Shown in pieces: positions 8,585-17,406 of a DNA stretch of 64,000 bases; positions within the stretch are counted from its first letter, which is position 1; each line of letters begins with the position of its first letter. The stretch comes from Emticicia agri (GTDB lineage: Bacteria > Bacteroidota > Bacteroidia > Cytophagales > Spirosomataceae): positions 25,635 through 89,634 of the forward strand of contig CAMAQF010000004.1 of the NCBI GenBank assembly GCA_945860265.1, written 5' to 3'. The position numbers were made by a program, and so were the translations under genes. The notes beneath the pieces are model-generated. The model did not search any database and was not told the origin of the DNA. It saw only the letters and a program-made list of their open reading frames with translations.

Positions 8585-10294
8585 ATGAGTTTTCTAAATA
8601 TAGATTCAGTTAAAAAGCGAACTTTCGATGCGATTGTCATAGGTTCGGGTATTAGTGGTGGTTGGTCAGCCAAGGAATTGTGTGACCGAGGTCTAAAAAC
8701 CTTGATCTTGGAGCGAGGACGTGACGTTAAACACGTAACAGATTATCCAACAACGATGAAAAATCCATGGGAATTTGAGCATCGTGGTCAAGTTCCTTTG
8801 GAAATCAGAAATCAATATCAAAGCGGTCGTACAAGTTTTATGCGAGAAGAAACTTTGCATTGGGCATTAAAACCAGACGAACAACCATTTGTGGAAGAAA
8901 AGCCTTTTCAATGGACTCGCGGCTATCATGTAGGCGGAAAGTCTTTGCTTTGGGCAAGACAAACCCAACGTTGGTCAGATTTAGATTTTGAAGGCCCAAA
9001 ACGTGACGGTTATGCTGTCGATTGGCCAATTAGATACGCCGATTTAGCTCCTTGGTATAGTCATGTTGAAAAATTTGCTGGAATTTCAGGAAATAAAGAT
9101 AATTTACCACAGTTGCCAGATGGCGATTTTTTGCCAGCCTTCGAGATGAGTTGCGTCGAACAACATTTTAGAGACGTGGTGGGAAAAACCTACATAGACC
9201 GCCCAATCATTCACGGTCGTTGTGCACACGTTACTGAGCCAAAACAAATACATTATGACCAAGGACGTGCATCTTGTCAAAACCGAAATCTTTGTAACCG
9301 TGGTTGTCCTTATGGTGGATATTTTAGTAGTAATTCTTCGACTTTGCCATGGGCGATGAAAACTGGCAAAATGATTCTCAGGCCGCATTCGGTAGTTCAT
9401 TCAATCATTTATGATGAAAAAAAACAGAAAGCGACTGGCGTAAGAGTAGTCGATGCCAGTACCAAAGAAATTATAGAGTATTACGCAAAAATTATTTTTG
9501 TCAATGCTTCTTCAATAAATTCTAATATGATTTTGATGAATTCTATCTCAAATCGTTTTCGGAATGGCCTTGGAAATGATAGCGGAACACTTGGGAAATA
9601 TTTTGCATGTCATAATTACAGAGGAAAACTCAGTGCAGACGTAGAAGGTTTTTTAGAAAAAAAGACTAATGGTAAAAATCCAAGTAATGCGTATTTGCCA
9701 CGTTTTAGAAATCTGTACAAACAAGAAACTGATTTTCTGAGAGGATATTCTGTAGGTATTGGTAGTGGTCGAGGTTTAGGGCAAAACAGTAGTGGAGTGG
9801 GAGAAGAATTAAAGCAAAATCTATTGAATCCAAAACTTGGAAATTGGCATATAAGTAGTTGGATGCAAGGCGAAACCGTACCAATTGAAAGCAATCATTT
9901 AAGACTTCACGAAACTCTTAAAGATAAGTATGGTATTCCACAACTGGTTACGTCGGTTGCTTGGACAGAAAACGATGATAAAATGGTGAAAGATTATATC
10001 AAAGAAATGACAGAAATGTTTACATTAGCAGGCTTTAAGAATGTCAGAGGGGGAGATTCTCATTCAAATCCAGGCTCCGATATTCACGAAATGGGTGGCG
10101 TAAGAATGGGAGTTGATCCAAAAACTTCAATGCTCAATAAATGGAATCAATTACATGCCTGTAATAATGTATTTGTTACTGATGGTGCGTGTATGACTTC
10201 AACTAGCACACAAAATCCATCTTTGACGTACATGGCTCTTACTGCTCGTGCCGTTGATTATGCTGTAAAAGAATTAAAAAAACGTAATTTATAG
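8585..10294 (+). CDS. GMC-family FAD-dependent sugar dehydrogenase, large subunit
   Basis: A 569-residue flavoenzyme. The FAD-binding GSGISGG is at 20-26 and a GMC C-terminal domain follows. Likely catalytic residues are H501 (SDIHEMGGVRMG) and N544 (STQNPSLTYM), the His/Asn pair of this superfamily. Three closely spaced cysteines (C231, C237, C241 in SCQNRNLCNRGCPYGG) correspond to the segment that holds an Fe-S cluster in FAD glucose and glucoside-3-dehydrogenase large subunits. The enzyme probably oxidises a sugar or glycoside in the periplasm and passes electrons to a cytochrome or quinone. It pairs with the Tat-carrying small subunit immediately upstream. Whether it attacks C1, C2 or C3 cannot be read from the sequence; glucoside 3-dehydrogenase is one possibility. 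Confidence 0.88.
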   Translation: MSFLNIDSVKKRTFDAIVIGSGISGGWSAKELCDRGLKTLILERGRDVKHVTDYPTTMKNPWEFEHRGQVPLEIRNQYQSGRTSFMREETLHWALKPDEQPFVEEKPFQWTRGYHVGGKSLLWARQTQRWSDLDFEGPKRDGYAVDWPIRYADLAPWYSHVEKFAGISGNKDNLPQLPDGDFLPAFEMSCVEQHFRDVVGKTYIDRPIIHGRCAHVTEPKQIHYDQGRASCQNRNLCNRGCPYGGYFSSNSSTLPWAMKTGKMILRPHSVVHSIIYDEKKQKATGVRVVDASTKEIIEYYAKIIFVNASSINSNMILMNSISNRFRNGLGNDSGTLGKYFACHNYRGKLSADVEGFLEKKTNGKNPSNAYLPRFRNLYKQETDFLRGYSVGIGSGRGLGQNSSGVGEELKQNLLNPKLGNWHISSWMQGETVPIESNHLRLHETLKDKYGIPQLVTSVAWTENDDKMVKDYIKEMTEMFTLAGFKNVRGGDSHSNPGSDIHEMGGVRMGVDPKTSMLNKWNQLHACNNVFVTDGACMTSTSTQNPSLTYMALTARAVDYAVKELKKRNL

Positions 10295-10344
10295 TAGCAA
10301 AATTTTCTAAATTATACTTTAAAATTCAACTTCAAATTAATAAA

Positions 10345-11211
10345 ATGAAAAAACTTGCAATTTCAACATCATGTGCTTTACTTTTTGTGCTTACTTTCTC
10401 CCAAGAAACTTTTGCCCAACCAAGTAGCAAAAACCTTTATACCTATCCATTTGGCGTACAAGCCTATACATTCAGAAATCATTTTCCGAATGATGTATCG
10501 GGAACTTTGGATAAAATTAAAAAAATGGGTATAACCGAAATAGAAACGAGTGGAGCAAAAGGCGTTACAGACGAAGAATATAAAAAAATGTGCGATGCTC
10601 GTGGAATTGCGATTCCTTCAATTGGAGCTGGTTATGACCAATTAGAAAAACTTTCGATGGATATTGTTAAGAAAGCTAAGGTTTTCGGAGCAAAATATGT
10701 AATGTGTGCTTGGATTCCCCACAAAGGTGATAATTTTACAATCGAAGATGCTCAGAAAGCAGTTGAGGTATTCAATAAAGCTGGTAAGTTTTTAAAAGAT
10801 AACGGTCTAACTTTCTGCTATCACCCACATGGATATGAATTCCGTCCTTATGAAAAAGGAACTTTACTTGATTATATGGTTAAAAATACAAATCCTGAAG
10901 ATGTATCTTTTGAAATGGATGTTTTGTGGGTGCTTCACGGCGGCGGAAATCCTGTAAAATTATTGAAAACATACGGTAATCGTTGGAAATTGATGCACGT
11001 AAAAGATTTGAAAAAAGGAATTGTTGGGAATTTTTCAGGAAATACACCCGCTGAAAATGACGTAGTTTTAGGAACTGGTCAAGCTGATTGGAAAAATATT
11101 TTTAAACTCTCTAAAAAGTTCGGTATTAAGCATTATTTTATTGAAGATGAAAGTGAGCACGAACTCGAAAATGTTCCTTTAAGTATTGAATATTTGAAGA
11201 ATTTGAAGTAA
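10345..11211 (+). CDS. Secreted sugar isomerase/epimerase-type TIM-barrel protein
   Basis: A 288-residue protein with a signal peptide (…SQETFA|QPSS, cleavage near residue 24), followed by an AP-endonuclease-2/xylose-isomerase-like TIM barrel. Likely metal ligands sit in ITEIETSG, FCYHPHGYEF, VSFEMDVLW and HYFIEDE. Family members isomerise or epimerise sugars through a divalent metal; several exported relatives in Bacteroidota work with GMC dehydrogenases and Gfo/Idh proteins on 3-keto-sugars. It begins 50 bp after the GMC gene and is followed by a terminator, so the three genes look like one unit. The specific reaction is inferred. Confidence 0.82.
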   Translation: MKKLAISTSCALLFVLTFSQETFAQPSSKNLYTYPFGVQAYTFRNHFPNDVSGTLDKIKKMGITEIETSGAKGVTDEEYKKMCDARGIAIPSIGAGYDQLEKLSMDIVKKAKVFGAKYVMCAWIPHKGDNFTIEDAQKAVEVFNKAGKFLKDNGLTFCYHPHGYEFRPYEKGTLLDYMVKNTNPEDVSFEMDVLWVLHGGGNPVKLLKTYGNRWKLMHVKDLKKGIVGNFSGNTPAENDVVLGTGQADWKNIFKLSKKFGIKHYFIEDESEHELENVPLSIEYLKNLK

Positions 11212-11217
11212 AAATTG

Positions 11218-11243
11218 AAAAGCCAAGCTGTAGTTTGGCTTTT
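11218..11243 (+). terminator. Intrinsic terminator after the dehydrogenase/isomerase unit
   Basis: A 9-bp perfect stem, AAAAGCCAA (11218-11226) and TTGGCTTTT (11235-11243), with an 8-nt loop and U-rich 3' end, lies just after the isomerase stop codon. Confidence 0.8.
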
Positions 11244-11364
11244 ATTAGAATATTCATTTTGAGTAACAAATTCCTACATTGTTTATCTTGTAAAAGTTTT
11301 AAAATATAAAGTTTTTTCATAAATTTTGATATTACTGATGAGCTTCACCAAACCCTTTAAATGT

Positions 11365-14340
11365 ATGAAAATTAAAGTTTTTAGTATAATATTCTCACTA
11401 ATAAGTATTTACAGCACTGCCCAAAGCTATAACCCAAAGTTGTTTGATAGCATGAAATGGCGAATGATTGGTCCTCATCGTGGCGGTCGAACCGTTGGAG
11501 CAGTCGGTGTTCCGCAAAAGCCCAACGTTTTTTATATCGGCGTAAATAATGGGGGTGTTTGGAAAACAACCGACTATGGACGAACATGGTCGCCAATTTT
11601 TGATGACCAAGCAACTGGTTCGGTGGGTGATGTGGCCGTTGCCCCATCAAATCCAAATGTAATTTATGTCGCTTCGGGTGAAGGTATTCAACGACCAGAT
11701 TTATCAGTAGGAAATGGTGTTTACAAATCGACAGATGAAGGTAAAACTTGGATAAATACTGGACTAAAAGATGGACAGCAAATTGGCGGTTTGGCGATTG
11801 ACCCAACCAACGAAAATAGAGTTTTTGCTGCTGTTTTGGGGCATCCGTATGGGCCTAATACGGAAAGAGGAGTTTATCGAACAACCAATGGCGGTAAAAC
11901 TTGGGAACGAGTTTTGTACAAAGATGAAAATACAGGAGCGATTCAAGTAACAATTGACCCTAAAAATCCAAATGTAGTATATGCCGACCTTTGGGCGGCT
12001 CGCCAAGGGCCTTGGGAAAATGGTGCTTGGCAAGGCCCCGAAAGTGGAATGTATAAATCAACTGATGGAGGCACAACTTGGAAAAAACTAACTAAAGGTT
12101 TACCAACCTACGAACAAGGTTTAGGTCGAATTGGATTTTGTATTGCCCCAAGCGACCCCAATCGCCTATATGCAACCGTTGATTCGCCCGAAGGTGGCGG
12201 AGTTTTCAAATCAACTGATGCGGGTGAATCTTGGACACTCGCGAGTCAAGACCCAAGAATTTGGGGACGAGGAAGCGATTTTGCCGAAGTAAAAGTTCAT
12301 CCAACAAACCCCGATATTGTTTTTAGTGCCGATGTTGACACTTGGAAGTCAGAAGATGCAGGAAAAACTTGGACAGCCTTTCGTGGAGCTCCAGGTGGCG
12401 ATGATTATCACAGACTTTGGATAAATCCAAACAATCCTGATATTATGCTTTTGGCGGCTGACCAAGGAGCAATCATTACTGTCAATGGCGGACAAACTTT
12501 TTCTTCATGGTATAATCAACCAACGGCACAATTTTATCATGTAAGCACCGATAATGCTTTTCCATATAATGTTTATGGTGGGCAGCAAGAAAGTGGTTCG
12601 GTCGGTGTTACCTCTCGTGGAAATGATGGTATCATAACCTTTCGTGATTGGCATCCAGTAGGAGTAGAGGAGTACGGATATGTAGCTGCTGACCCACTTG
12701 ACCCCAATATTATTTACGGAGGAAAAGTTACGAAATATGACAAACGAACTGGGCAAACACAAAATATTGCCCCAGAAGCAGTTCGTTCTGGAAAGTATCG
12801 TTTTATTCGAACCGCACCTGTTTTATTTTCACCAATTGATAAAAAATCGTTGTTTTTTGCTGGAAATGTATTATTCAAGACAAAAACAGGAGGTGATTCA
12901 TGGGAGATAATTAGCCCAGATTTGACGCGTGTTAGCTATGATAAACTCCCGAAAAGCTTCAATGTTTTCACTACTGAGGCTATAAAAAAAATGCCTCGGC
13001 GTGGAGTAATTTATGCCGTTGCACCTTCACCAAAAGACATAAATATAATTTGGGCAGGAACTGACGATGGATTGATTCATATAACAAAGGATGGCGGAAA
13101 AACTTGGCAAAATGTAACTCCACCAATACCTAAGGGTGAGCAAAATGATTTTTGGATTTGGTCTAAAATTTCACAAATTGATGCAGGGCATTATGATAAA
13201 AATGTGGCTTATGTGGCAGTAAACAGAATTAGACTTGACGACCAACGTCCGCATATTTTCCGTACAAAAGATGGTGGAAAAACTTGGCAAGAAATCGTTA
13301 AAGGCTTGCCAAATGAACCAATCAATACAGTTCGTGAAGACCCTTCTCGCAAAGGATTATTATATGCGGGTTCTGAAAATGCCGTATATGTATCGTTTGA
13401 TGATGGTGAAAATTGGCAATCATTAAGGCTGAATATGCCCGCAACAAGCATAAGAGATTTGGTAATTAAAGATGATGATATTGTGGTTGGTACTCACGGG
13501 CGTAGTTTCTGGATTTTAGATGATATTACACCTTTACGCCAAATGTCTGATGAAATTTTCAAAACTGAAGCATTTTTATTCAAACCACAAAATACTTATC
13601 GAGTGCGTTGGAGTACTTATACCGATACGCCAATTACACAAGAAGAACCGCAAGGACAAAATCCACCCGATGGAGCAATTCTTAATTATTTCTTGAAAGA
13701 AAAAATCAATAATCCAGTTGTTCTTGAGATTTTCGATGCATCAAAAAAACTAATTCGTAAATTTTCTAGCGATGATAAACCTTACGAATTGCCCGATTTG
13801 AATATTCCACATTATTGGATTCGTCCACAACAAATTCTTTCGGCCGATGCTGGTTCGCATCGTTTTATGTGGGATTTGCATTATCCTCCGTTGAATTTGC
13901 CACCATCTTATCCGATTTCGGCAGTTTATCAGAATACTGCTCCTGATGCTACTTCACCGTGGGTGATGCCTGGCTATTATATCGCCAAATTGACAGTTGA
14001 TGGAAAATCTAGCGAACAAACTTTTTTAGTAAAAATGGATCCACGCGTAAAAACCTCAGCTGTTGATTTAAAACTTCAACATGACTTATCGCTGGCTTGC
14101 TACGAAGGACGAATGAAAATTGAAGCTGAATTAGCAAAAATGAAAAATTTGCGTAAGAGATTCAGACTGACGGAGGAAAGTTTGAAACAGTTTGATTCAA
14201 AAGAAGCTAATTTAAAAAAGATTCAATCAGGTTTAGCTACAATTCACAATATTTTACAGGATGCTGATAGTAAACCTACTACGCAAGTTATTGCAAATGC
14301 AAAAGACTTATTGAATCGGTTAAATGTTGTATTTAAGTGA
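11365..14340 (+). CDS. Large secreted BNR/sortilin-like beta-propeller protein
   Basis: About 991 residues from the preferred ATG at 11365, which gives a clean signal peptide (MKIKVFSIIFSLISIYSTAQ). In-frame upstream starts at 11326 or 11338 would only add a non-signal leader. At least eleven BNR/Asp-box-like repeats (such as STDGGTTWKKL, TKDGGKTWQEI, TTDYGRTWSPI) mark the blades of a VPS10/sortilin-type propeller over roughly residues 25-735, with a C-terminal extension ending in a helical segment. Such proteins are often annotated as glycosyl hydrolases, but no catalytic pair is evident. It may bind or cleave glycans or act as a scaffold. It is bracketed by terminators and is probably transcribed alone. 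Confidence 0.82.
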   Translation: MKIKVFSIIFSLISIYSTAQSYNPKLFDSMKWRMIGPHRGGRTVGAVGVPQKPNVFYIGVNNGGVWKTTDYGRTWSPIFDDQATGSVGDVAVAPSNPNVIYVASGEGIQRPDLSVGNGVYKSTDEGKTWINTGLKDGQQIGGLAIDPTNENRVFAAVLGHPYGPNTERGVYRTTNGGKTWERVLYKDENTGAIQVTIDPKNPNVVYADLWAARQGPWENGAWQGPESGMYKSTDGGTTWKKLTKGLPTYEQGLGRIGFCIAPSDPNRLYATVDSPEGGGVFKSTDAGESWTLASQDPRIWGRGSDFAEVKVHPTNPDIVFSADVDTWKSEDAGKTWTAFRGAPGGDDYHRLWINPNNPDIMLLAADQGAIITVNGGQTFSSWYNQPTAQFYHVSTDNAFPYNVYGGQQESGSVGVTSRGNDGIITFRDWHPVGVEEYGYVAADPLDPNIIYGGKVTKYDKRTGQTQNIAPEAVRSGKYRFIRTAPVLFSPIDKKSLFFAGNVLFKTKTGGDSWEIISPDLTRVSYDKLPKSFNVFTTEAIKKMPRRGVIYAVAPSPKDINIIWAGTDDGLIHITKDGGKTWQNVTPPIPKGEQNDFWIWSKISQIDAGHYDKNVAYVAVNRIRLDDQRPHIFRTKDGGKTWQEIVKGLPNEPINTVREDPSRKGLLYAGSENAVYVSFDDGENWQSLRLNMPATSIRDLVIKDDDIVVGTHGRSFWILDDITPLRQMSDEIFKTEAFLFKPQNTYRVRWSTYTDTPITQEEPQGQNPPDGAILNYFLKEKINNPVVLEIFDASKKLIRKFSSDDKPYELPDLNIPHYWIRPQQILSADAGSHRFMWDLHYPPLNLPPSYPISAVYQNTAPDATSPWVMPGYYIAKLTVDGKSSEQTFLVKMDPRVKTSAVDLKLQHDLSLACYEGRMKIEAELAKMKNLRKRFRLTEESLKQFDSKEANLKKIQSGLATIHNILQDADSKPTTQVIANAKDLLNRLNVVFK

Positions 14341-14358
14341 GTTTTATAAAATTTTGAG

Positions 14359-14391
14359 AGCCACAATTATTATAAGTTGTGGCTTTTTTTT
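14359..14391 (+). terminator. Intrinsic terminator after the BNR-propeller gene
   Basis: Perfect 8-bp stem AGCCACAA (14359-14366) and TTGTGGCT (14377-14384), 10-nt loop, followed by a run of eight T. Confidence 0.85.
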
Positions 14392-14424
14392 ATCTTTAGG
14401 AATCAAAATACTTAAACTAAACCC

Positions 14425-15966
14425 ATGAAAAACCTCATTTTAGTTACATTCATTTTATTTAGTTTGGCTTTCCAACAAAAAAAAGACACCACAAATACCT
14501 CTTATAAGGAGCAGCACCGTCCTCAGTTCCATTTTACTCCAGAAAAAGGTTGGATGAATGACCCCAACGGCCTTGTATATTACGATGGCGAATACCACCT
14601 ATTTTATCAACATTATCCTGATAGTACCGTTTGGGGGCCAATGCATTGGGGACATGCTATAAGCAAAGATTTAGTTTCGTGGAAACATCTGCCGATTGCT
14701 TTATATCCTGATTCGCTCGGTTATATTTTTTCGGGAAGCATTGTCGTAGATGAAGACAATACAACTGGTTTTCAGACTGGGAAAGAAAAACCTTTGGTTG
14801 CGATTTTTACCTATCACGATATGGTGAAAGAAAAAGCAGGACGAAACGATCGTGAATCGCAAGGAATTGCTTATAGTTTGGATAAAGGCCGAACTTGGAT
14901 AAAGTATGAGAAAAATCCAGTAATTGCTAACAAAGGCGATACCGATTTTCGTGACCCAAAAGTGTTTTGGCATGAAGCTTCTAAAAACTGGATTATGCCT
15001 TTGGCAGTTGGGAAAAAATTAGAAATCTTCACCTCACCAAACTTAAAAAACTGGCAAAAAGTAAGCGAATTTGGCTTAAAAGAAAGCGTAAATGATGGGG
15101 TTTGGGAATGCCCAGATTTGATTTCTTTCAAGACCGATGATGGCACTGAAAAATGGGTTTTGATACAAAATATTGGTCGTGGAGCTGTAAATGGTGGCTC
15201 AGGAACACAATATTTTGTTGGCAATTTTGATGGTAAAATCTTCACCAACGATAATTCGCCTGAAACAAAACTTTGGTTAGATTATGGAGCGGATAATTAT
15301 GCTGGTGTTTCGTGGTTTAATGCACCAAATAACGAAAAAATTTACATCGGATGGATGTCGAACTGGGACGATTATGCAAACCTTGTTCCAACTAAAGCTT
15401 GGAGAAGTGGCATGACTGTTCCTCGAAAATTATCTTTAAACAAATCTCCTGAAGGTTATCGCTTGGCTCAAATGCCTGTCAAACAACTTGAATCTTTACG
15501 GATTTCGAGTTCTAATATTCCAAAACAAAAGATTATAAATACGCTATTAATTGAAAATAAATCGGTTTTAAATGAACTTGATTTGTCTTTCGATTTAACA
15601 ACATCAACCGCAATTGAGCTTGGATTTATTTTATCTAATTCAAAAAATGAAAAACTGATTGTTGGTTTAGATAGAGTCTCAAAGCAAATTTTTATCGACC
15701 GAAGAAATGCAGGAAAATCTGATTTTTCTTCAAAATTTGCCAAGAAACATATCGCACCTTTTACTTATGTTAAGGAATTGACAATTAAGGCTTTAGTTGA
15801 TAAGGCATCAATCGAAGTTTTTGTTAATGGTGGAAAAATTGCCTTAACAGACTTGTTTTTTCCTTCTGAAGAATACACTAAAATTGAACTTTACGGTAAA
15901 GGTGGTAATGCCGAGTTAACTACTGGTAAATTATATCCATTGAAATCAGTTTGGGCTAAAAAATAG
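14425..15966 (+). CDS. Glycoside hydrolase family 32 fructosidase (levanase/invertase type)
   Basis: A 513-residue enzyme with a short hydrophobic N-terminal signal (MKNLILVTFILFSLAF). All three GH32 acidic residues are present: nucleophile D46 in GWMNDPNG, D177 of the RDP motif (DTDFRDPKVFW), and acid/base E228 of the EC motif (DGVWECPDL). A five-bladed propeller spans about 33-350 and a C-terminal beta-sandwich follows. It hydrolyses beta-fructosidic bonds in levan, inulin or sucrose, probably in the periplasm. The fructokinase at 16061 starts 94 bp downstream, making a compact fructan-use pair. Confidence 0.93.
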   Translation: MKNLILVTFILFSLAFQQKKDTTNTSYKEQHRPQFHFTPEKGWMNDPNGLVYYDGEYHLFYQHYPDSTVWGPMHWGHAISKDLVSWKHLPIALYPDSLGYIFSGSIVVDEDNTTGFQTGKEKPLVAIFTYHDMVKEKAGRNDRESQGIAYSLDKGRTWIKYEKNPVIANKGDTDFRDPKVFWHEASKNWIMPLAVGKKLEIFTSPNLKNWQKVSEFGLKESVNDGVWECPDLISFKTDDGTEKWVLIQNIGRGAVNGGSGTQYFVGNFDGKIFTNDNSPETKLWLDYGADNYAGVSWFNAPNNEKIYIGWMSNWDDYANLVPTKAWRSGMTVPRKLSLNKSPEGYRLAQMPVKQLESLRISSSNIPKQKIINTLLIENKSVLNELDLSFDLTTSTAIELGFILSNSKNEKLIVGLDRVSKQIFIDRRNAGKSDFSSKFAKKHIAPFTYVKELTIKALVDKASIEVFVNGGKIALTDLFFPSEEYTKIELYGKGGNAELTTGKLYPLKSVWAKK

Positions 15967-16060
15967 ATTTTATTGTTTAAATTTTCCTCGAAGGAACGTC
16001 AAATTTTTACGCTCTTTCGAATATTTTATAATTTGAACAATTAGTCATTATCAAAGAAAA

Positions 16061-16942
16061 ATGTCAAAGAAAAATATAGTTTGTTTTGGAGAAGTATTAT
16101 GGGATTTGCTTCCTTCTGGCAAAATTGCTGGTGGAGCTCCAATGAATGTGGCGGTTCATGCCAGTCAATTAGGCTTGAACGCTATAATGATTAGTGCCGT
16201 TGGAAATGATGAACTGGGAGAAGGAATTACGTCTTTTTTATTAAGCAGAGGTTTATCAATAGAAAATATTCAAAAAAATGAATACCAAACGGGCATTGTA
16301 GAGGTTACTTTAGATGCAAAAGGGAGTCCGTCCTATTCAATCATTGAACCAGTTGCTTGGGATTTTATTAGATTGACTGATGCTGCAAAAAGTACCATTC
16401 AAGTAGCAGATGCTCTGGTTTTTGGGAGCTTAGCTTTAAGAAATGAAATTTCAAAACTAACGCTTTTGCAATTACAAATAGATTCCAAACTGAAAATTTT
16501 AGATTTAAATCTCAGGAAACCATTTTATTCACCAAAATTGACTGATGAACTTTTGCGAGTTGCCGATATTGTAAAAGTCAATGATGAAGAATTAGAAATG
16601 ATTTGTACTTGGTTCGGTTCATTTGGTAATCAAATAGACAATGCTAGTTTTCTGAAAGCACGATTTAAACTCAAAGGAATTTTAGTGACGAGAGGAGCAA
16701 ATGGTGCTTTTTTTATTGATGAAAATAATGAAGTATTTGAACATCAAGGATTTAAAGTAATCGTAAATGATACCATCGGAAGTGGAGATTCATTTTTGGC
16801 TGCGTTCATAACCAAATGGCTCAGTGGTGAAACGCCAGGTGAAGCCCTAAAATATGCTTGTGCGGTAGGTGCGTTTGTTGCAACACAGAAAGGTGCAACG
16901 CCAGCAATTTCTGAAGAAGATATTATGAAAGCTATGAAATAA
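16061..16942 (+). CDS. PfkB-family carbohydrate kinase (fructokinase-like)
   Basis: A 293-residue cytoplasmic ribokinase-fold enzyme. The N-terminal signature FGEVLWDLLPSGKIAGGAPMN and the C-terminal DTIGSGDSFLAAF are intact, with D243 as the catalytic base. The GGAPMNVA substrate loop is typical of bacterial fructokinases. It would phosphorylate fructose released by the GH32 enzyme encoded just upstream. No transporter is adjacent. Fructokinase is preferred over other PfkB sugars because of this neighbour. Confidence 0.88.
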   Translation: MSKKNIVCFGEVLWDLLPSGKIAGGAPMNVAVHASQLGLNAIMISAVGNDELGEGITSFLLSRGLSIENIQKNEYQTGIVEVTLDAKGSPSYSIIEPVAWDFIRLTDAAKSTIQVADALVFGSLALRNEISKLTLLQLQIDSKLKILDLNLRKPFYSPKLTDELLRVADIVKVNDEELEMICTWFGSFGNQIDNASFLKARFKLKGILVTRGANGAFFIDENNEVFEHQGFKVIVNDTIGSGDSFLAAFITKWLSGETPGEALKYACAVGAFVATQKGATPAISEEDIMKAMK

Positions 16943-16955
16943 TCAAGTGAAATAA

Positions 16956-17318
16956 TTATATTGTATAAAAATACGCCCAAGCAATCATGATAATTTGTAG
17001 AGGAAGTCTTAACCATAGTATCCAATTCGGTATTTTTTTGAATTTACCCGAAGTGACCATATATATATTGGCAGGAAAAACAGCAATGAATAATAAAATA
17101 ATTCCCCAAGCAGCAAATGATTTTGTTTGGCTAAAAAGCAATCCAATTCCTAAAATAATTTCTGTAATTCCGCTAATAATCACCATTTCTTCATGTTTTG
17201 GAATGTACGGTGGCATGGTTTTCATAAAAAAGTTTTTCTTTGTAAAGTGCGAAATTCCCGCAAAAACTAAAAAACCTGCCATTATATAAAGAGCAATATT
17301 CTCCATAAGTCTCATCAT
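16956..17318 (-). CDS. DoxX-family small membrane protein
   Basis: A 120-residue, four-helix membrane protein on the reverse strand, with FLVFAGISHF near residue 20 and hydrophobic segments at about 8-22, 45-62, 70-87 and 100-118. The pattern matches DoxX/DUF4267-like proteins, which are often linked to redox or thiol homeostasis without a fixed role. It is convergent with the fructokinase (13-bp gap) and divergent from the serine hydrolase at 17407. A second ATG four codons downstream (17306) is equally plausible as the start. Confidence 0.78.
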   Translation of the reverse strand: MMRLMENIALYIMAGFLVFAGISHFTKKNFFMKTMPPYIPKHEEMVIISGITEIILGIGLLFSQTKSFAAWGIILLFIAVFPANIYMVTSGKFKKIPNWILWLRLPLQIIMIAWAYFYTI

Positions 17319-17406
17319 TAAATTTATTCATCGCAAATTAAGTCAAAAAATAATTTTAATGGTTTATTTTACATATAATCTTTATCGACAAAAATAATAT
17401 AACATT

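Noticed and set aside
9104..9400. Reverse-strand ORF inside the GMC dehydrogenase gene
   Set aside because: It is a frame shadow of a strongly conserved flavoenzyme and lacks any recognisable motif.
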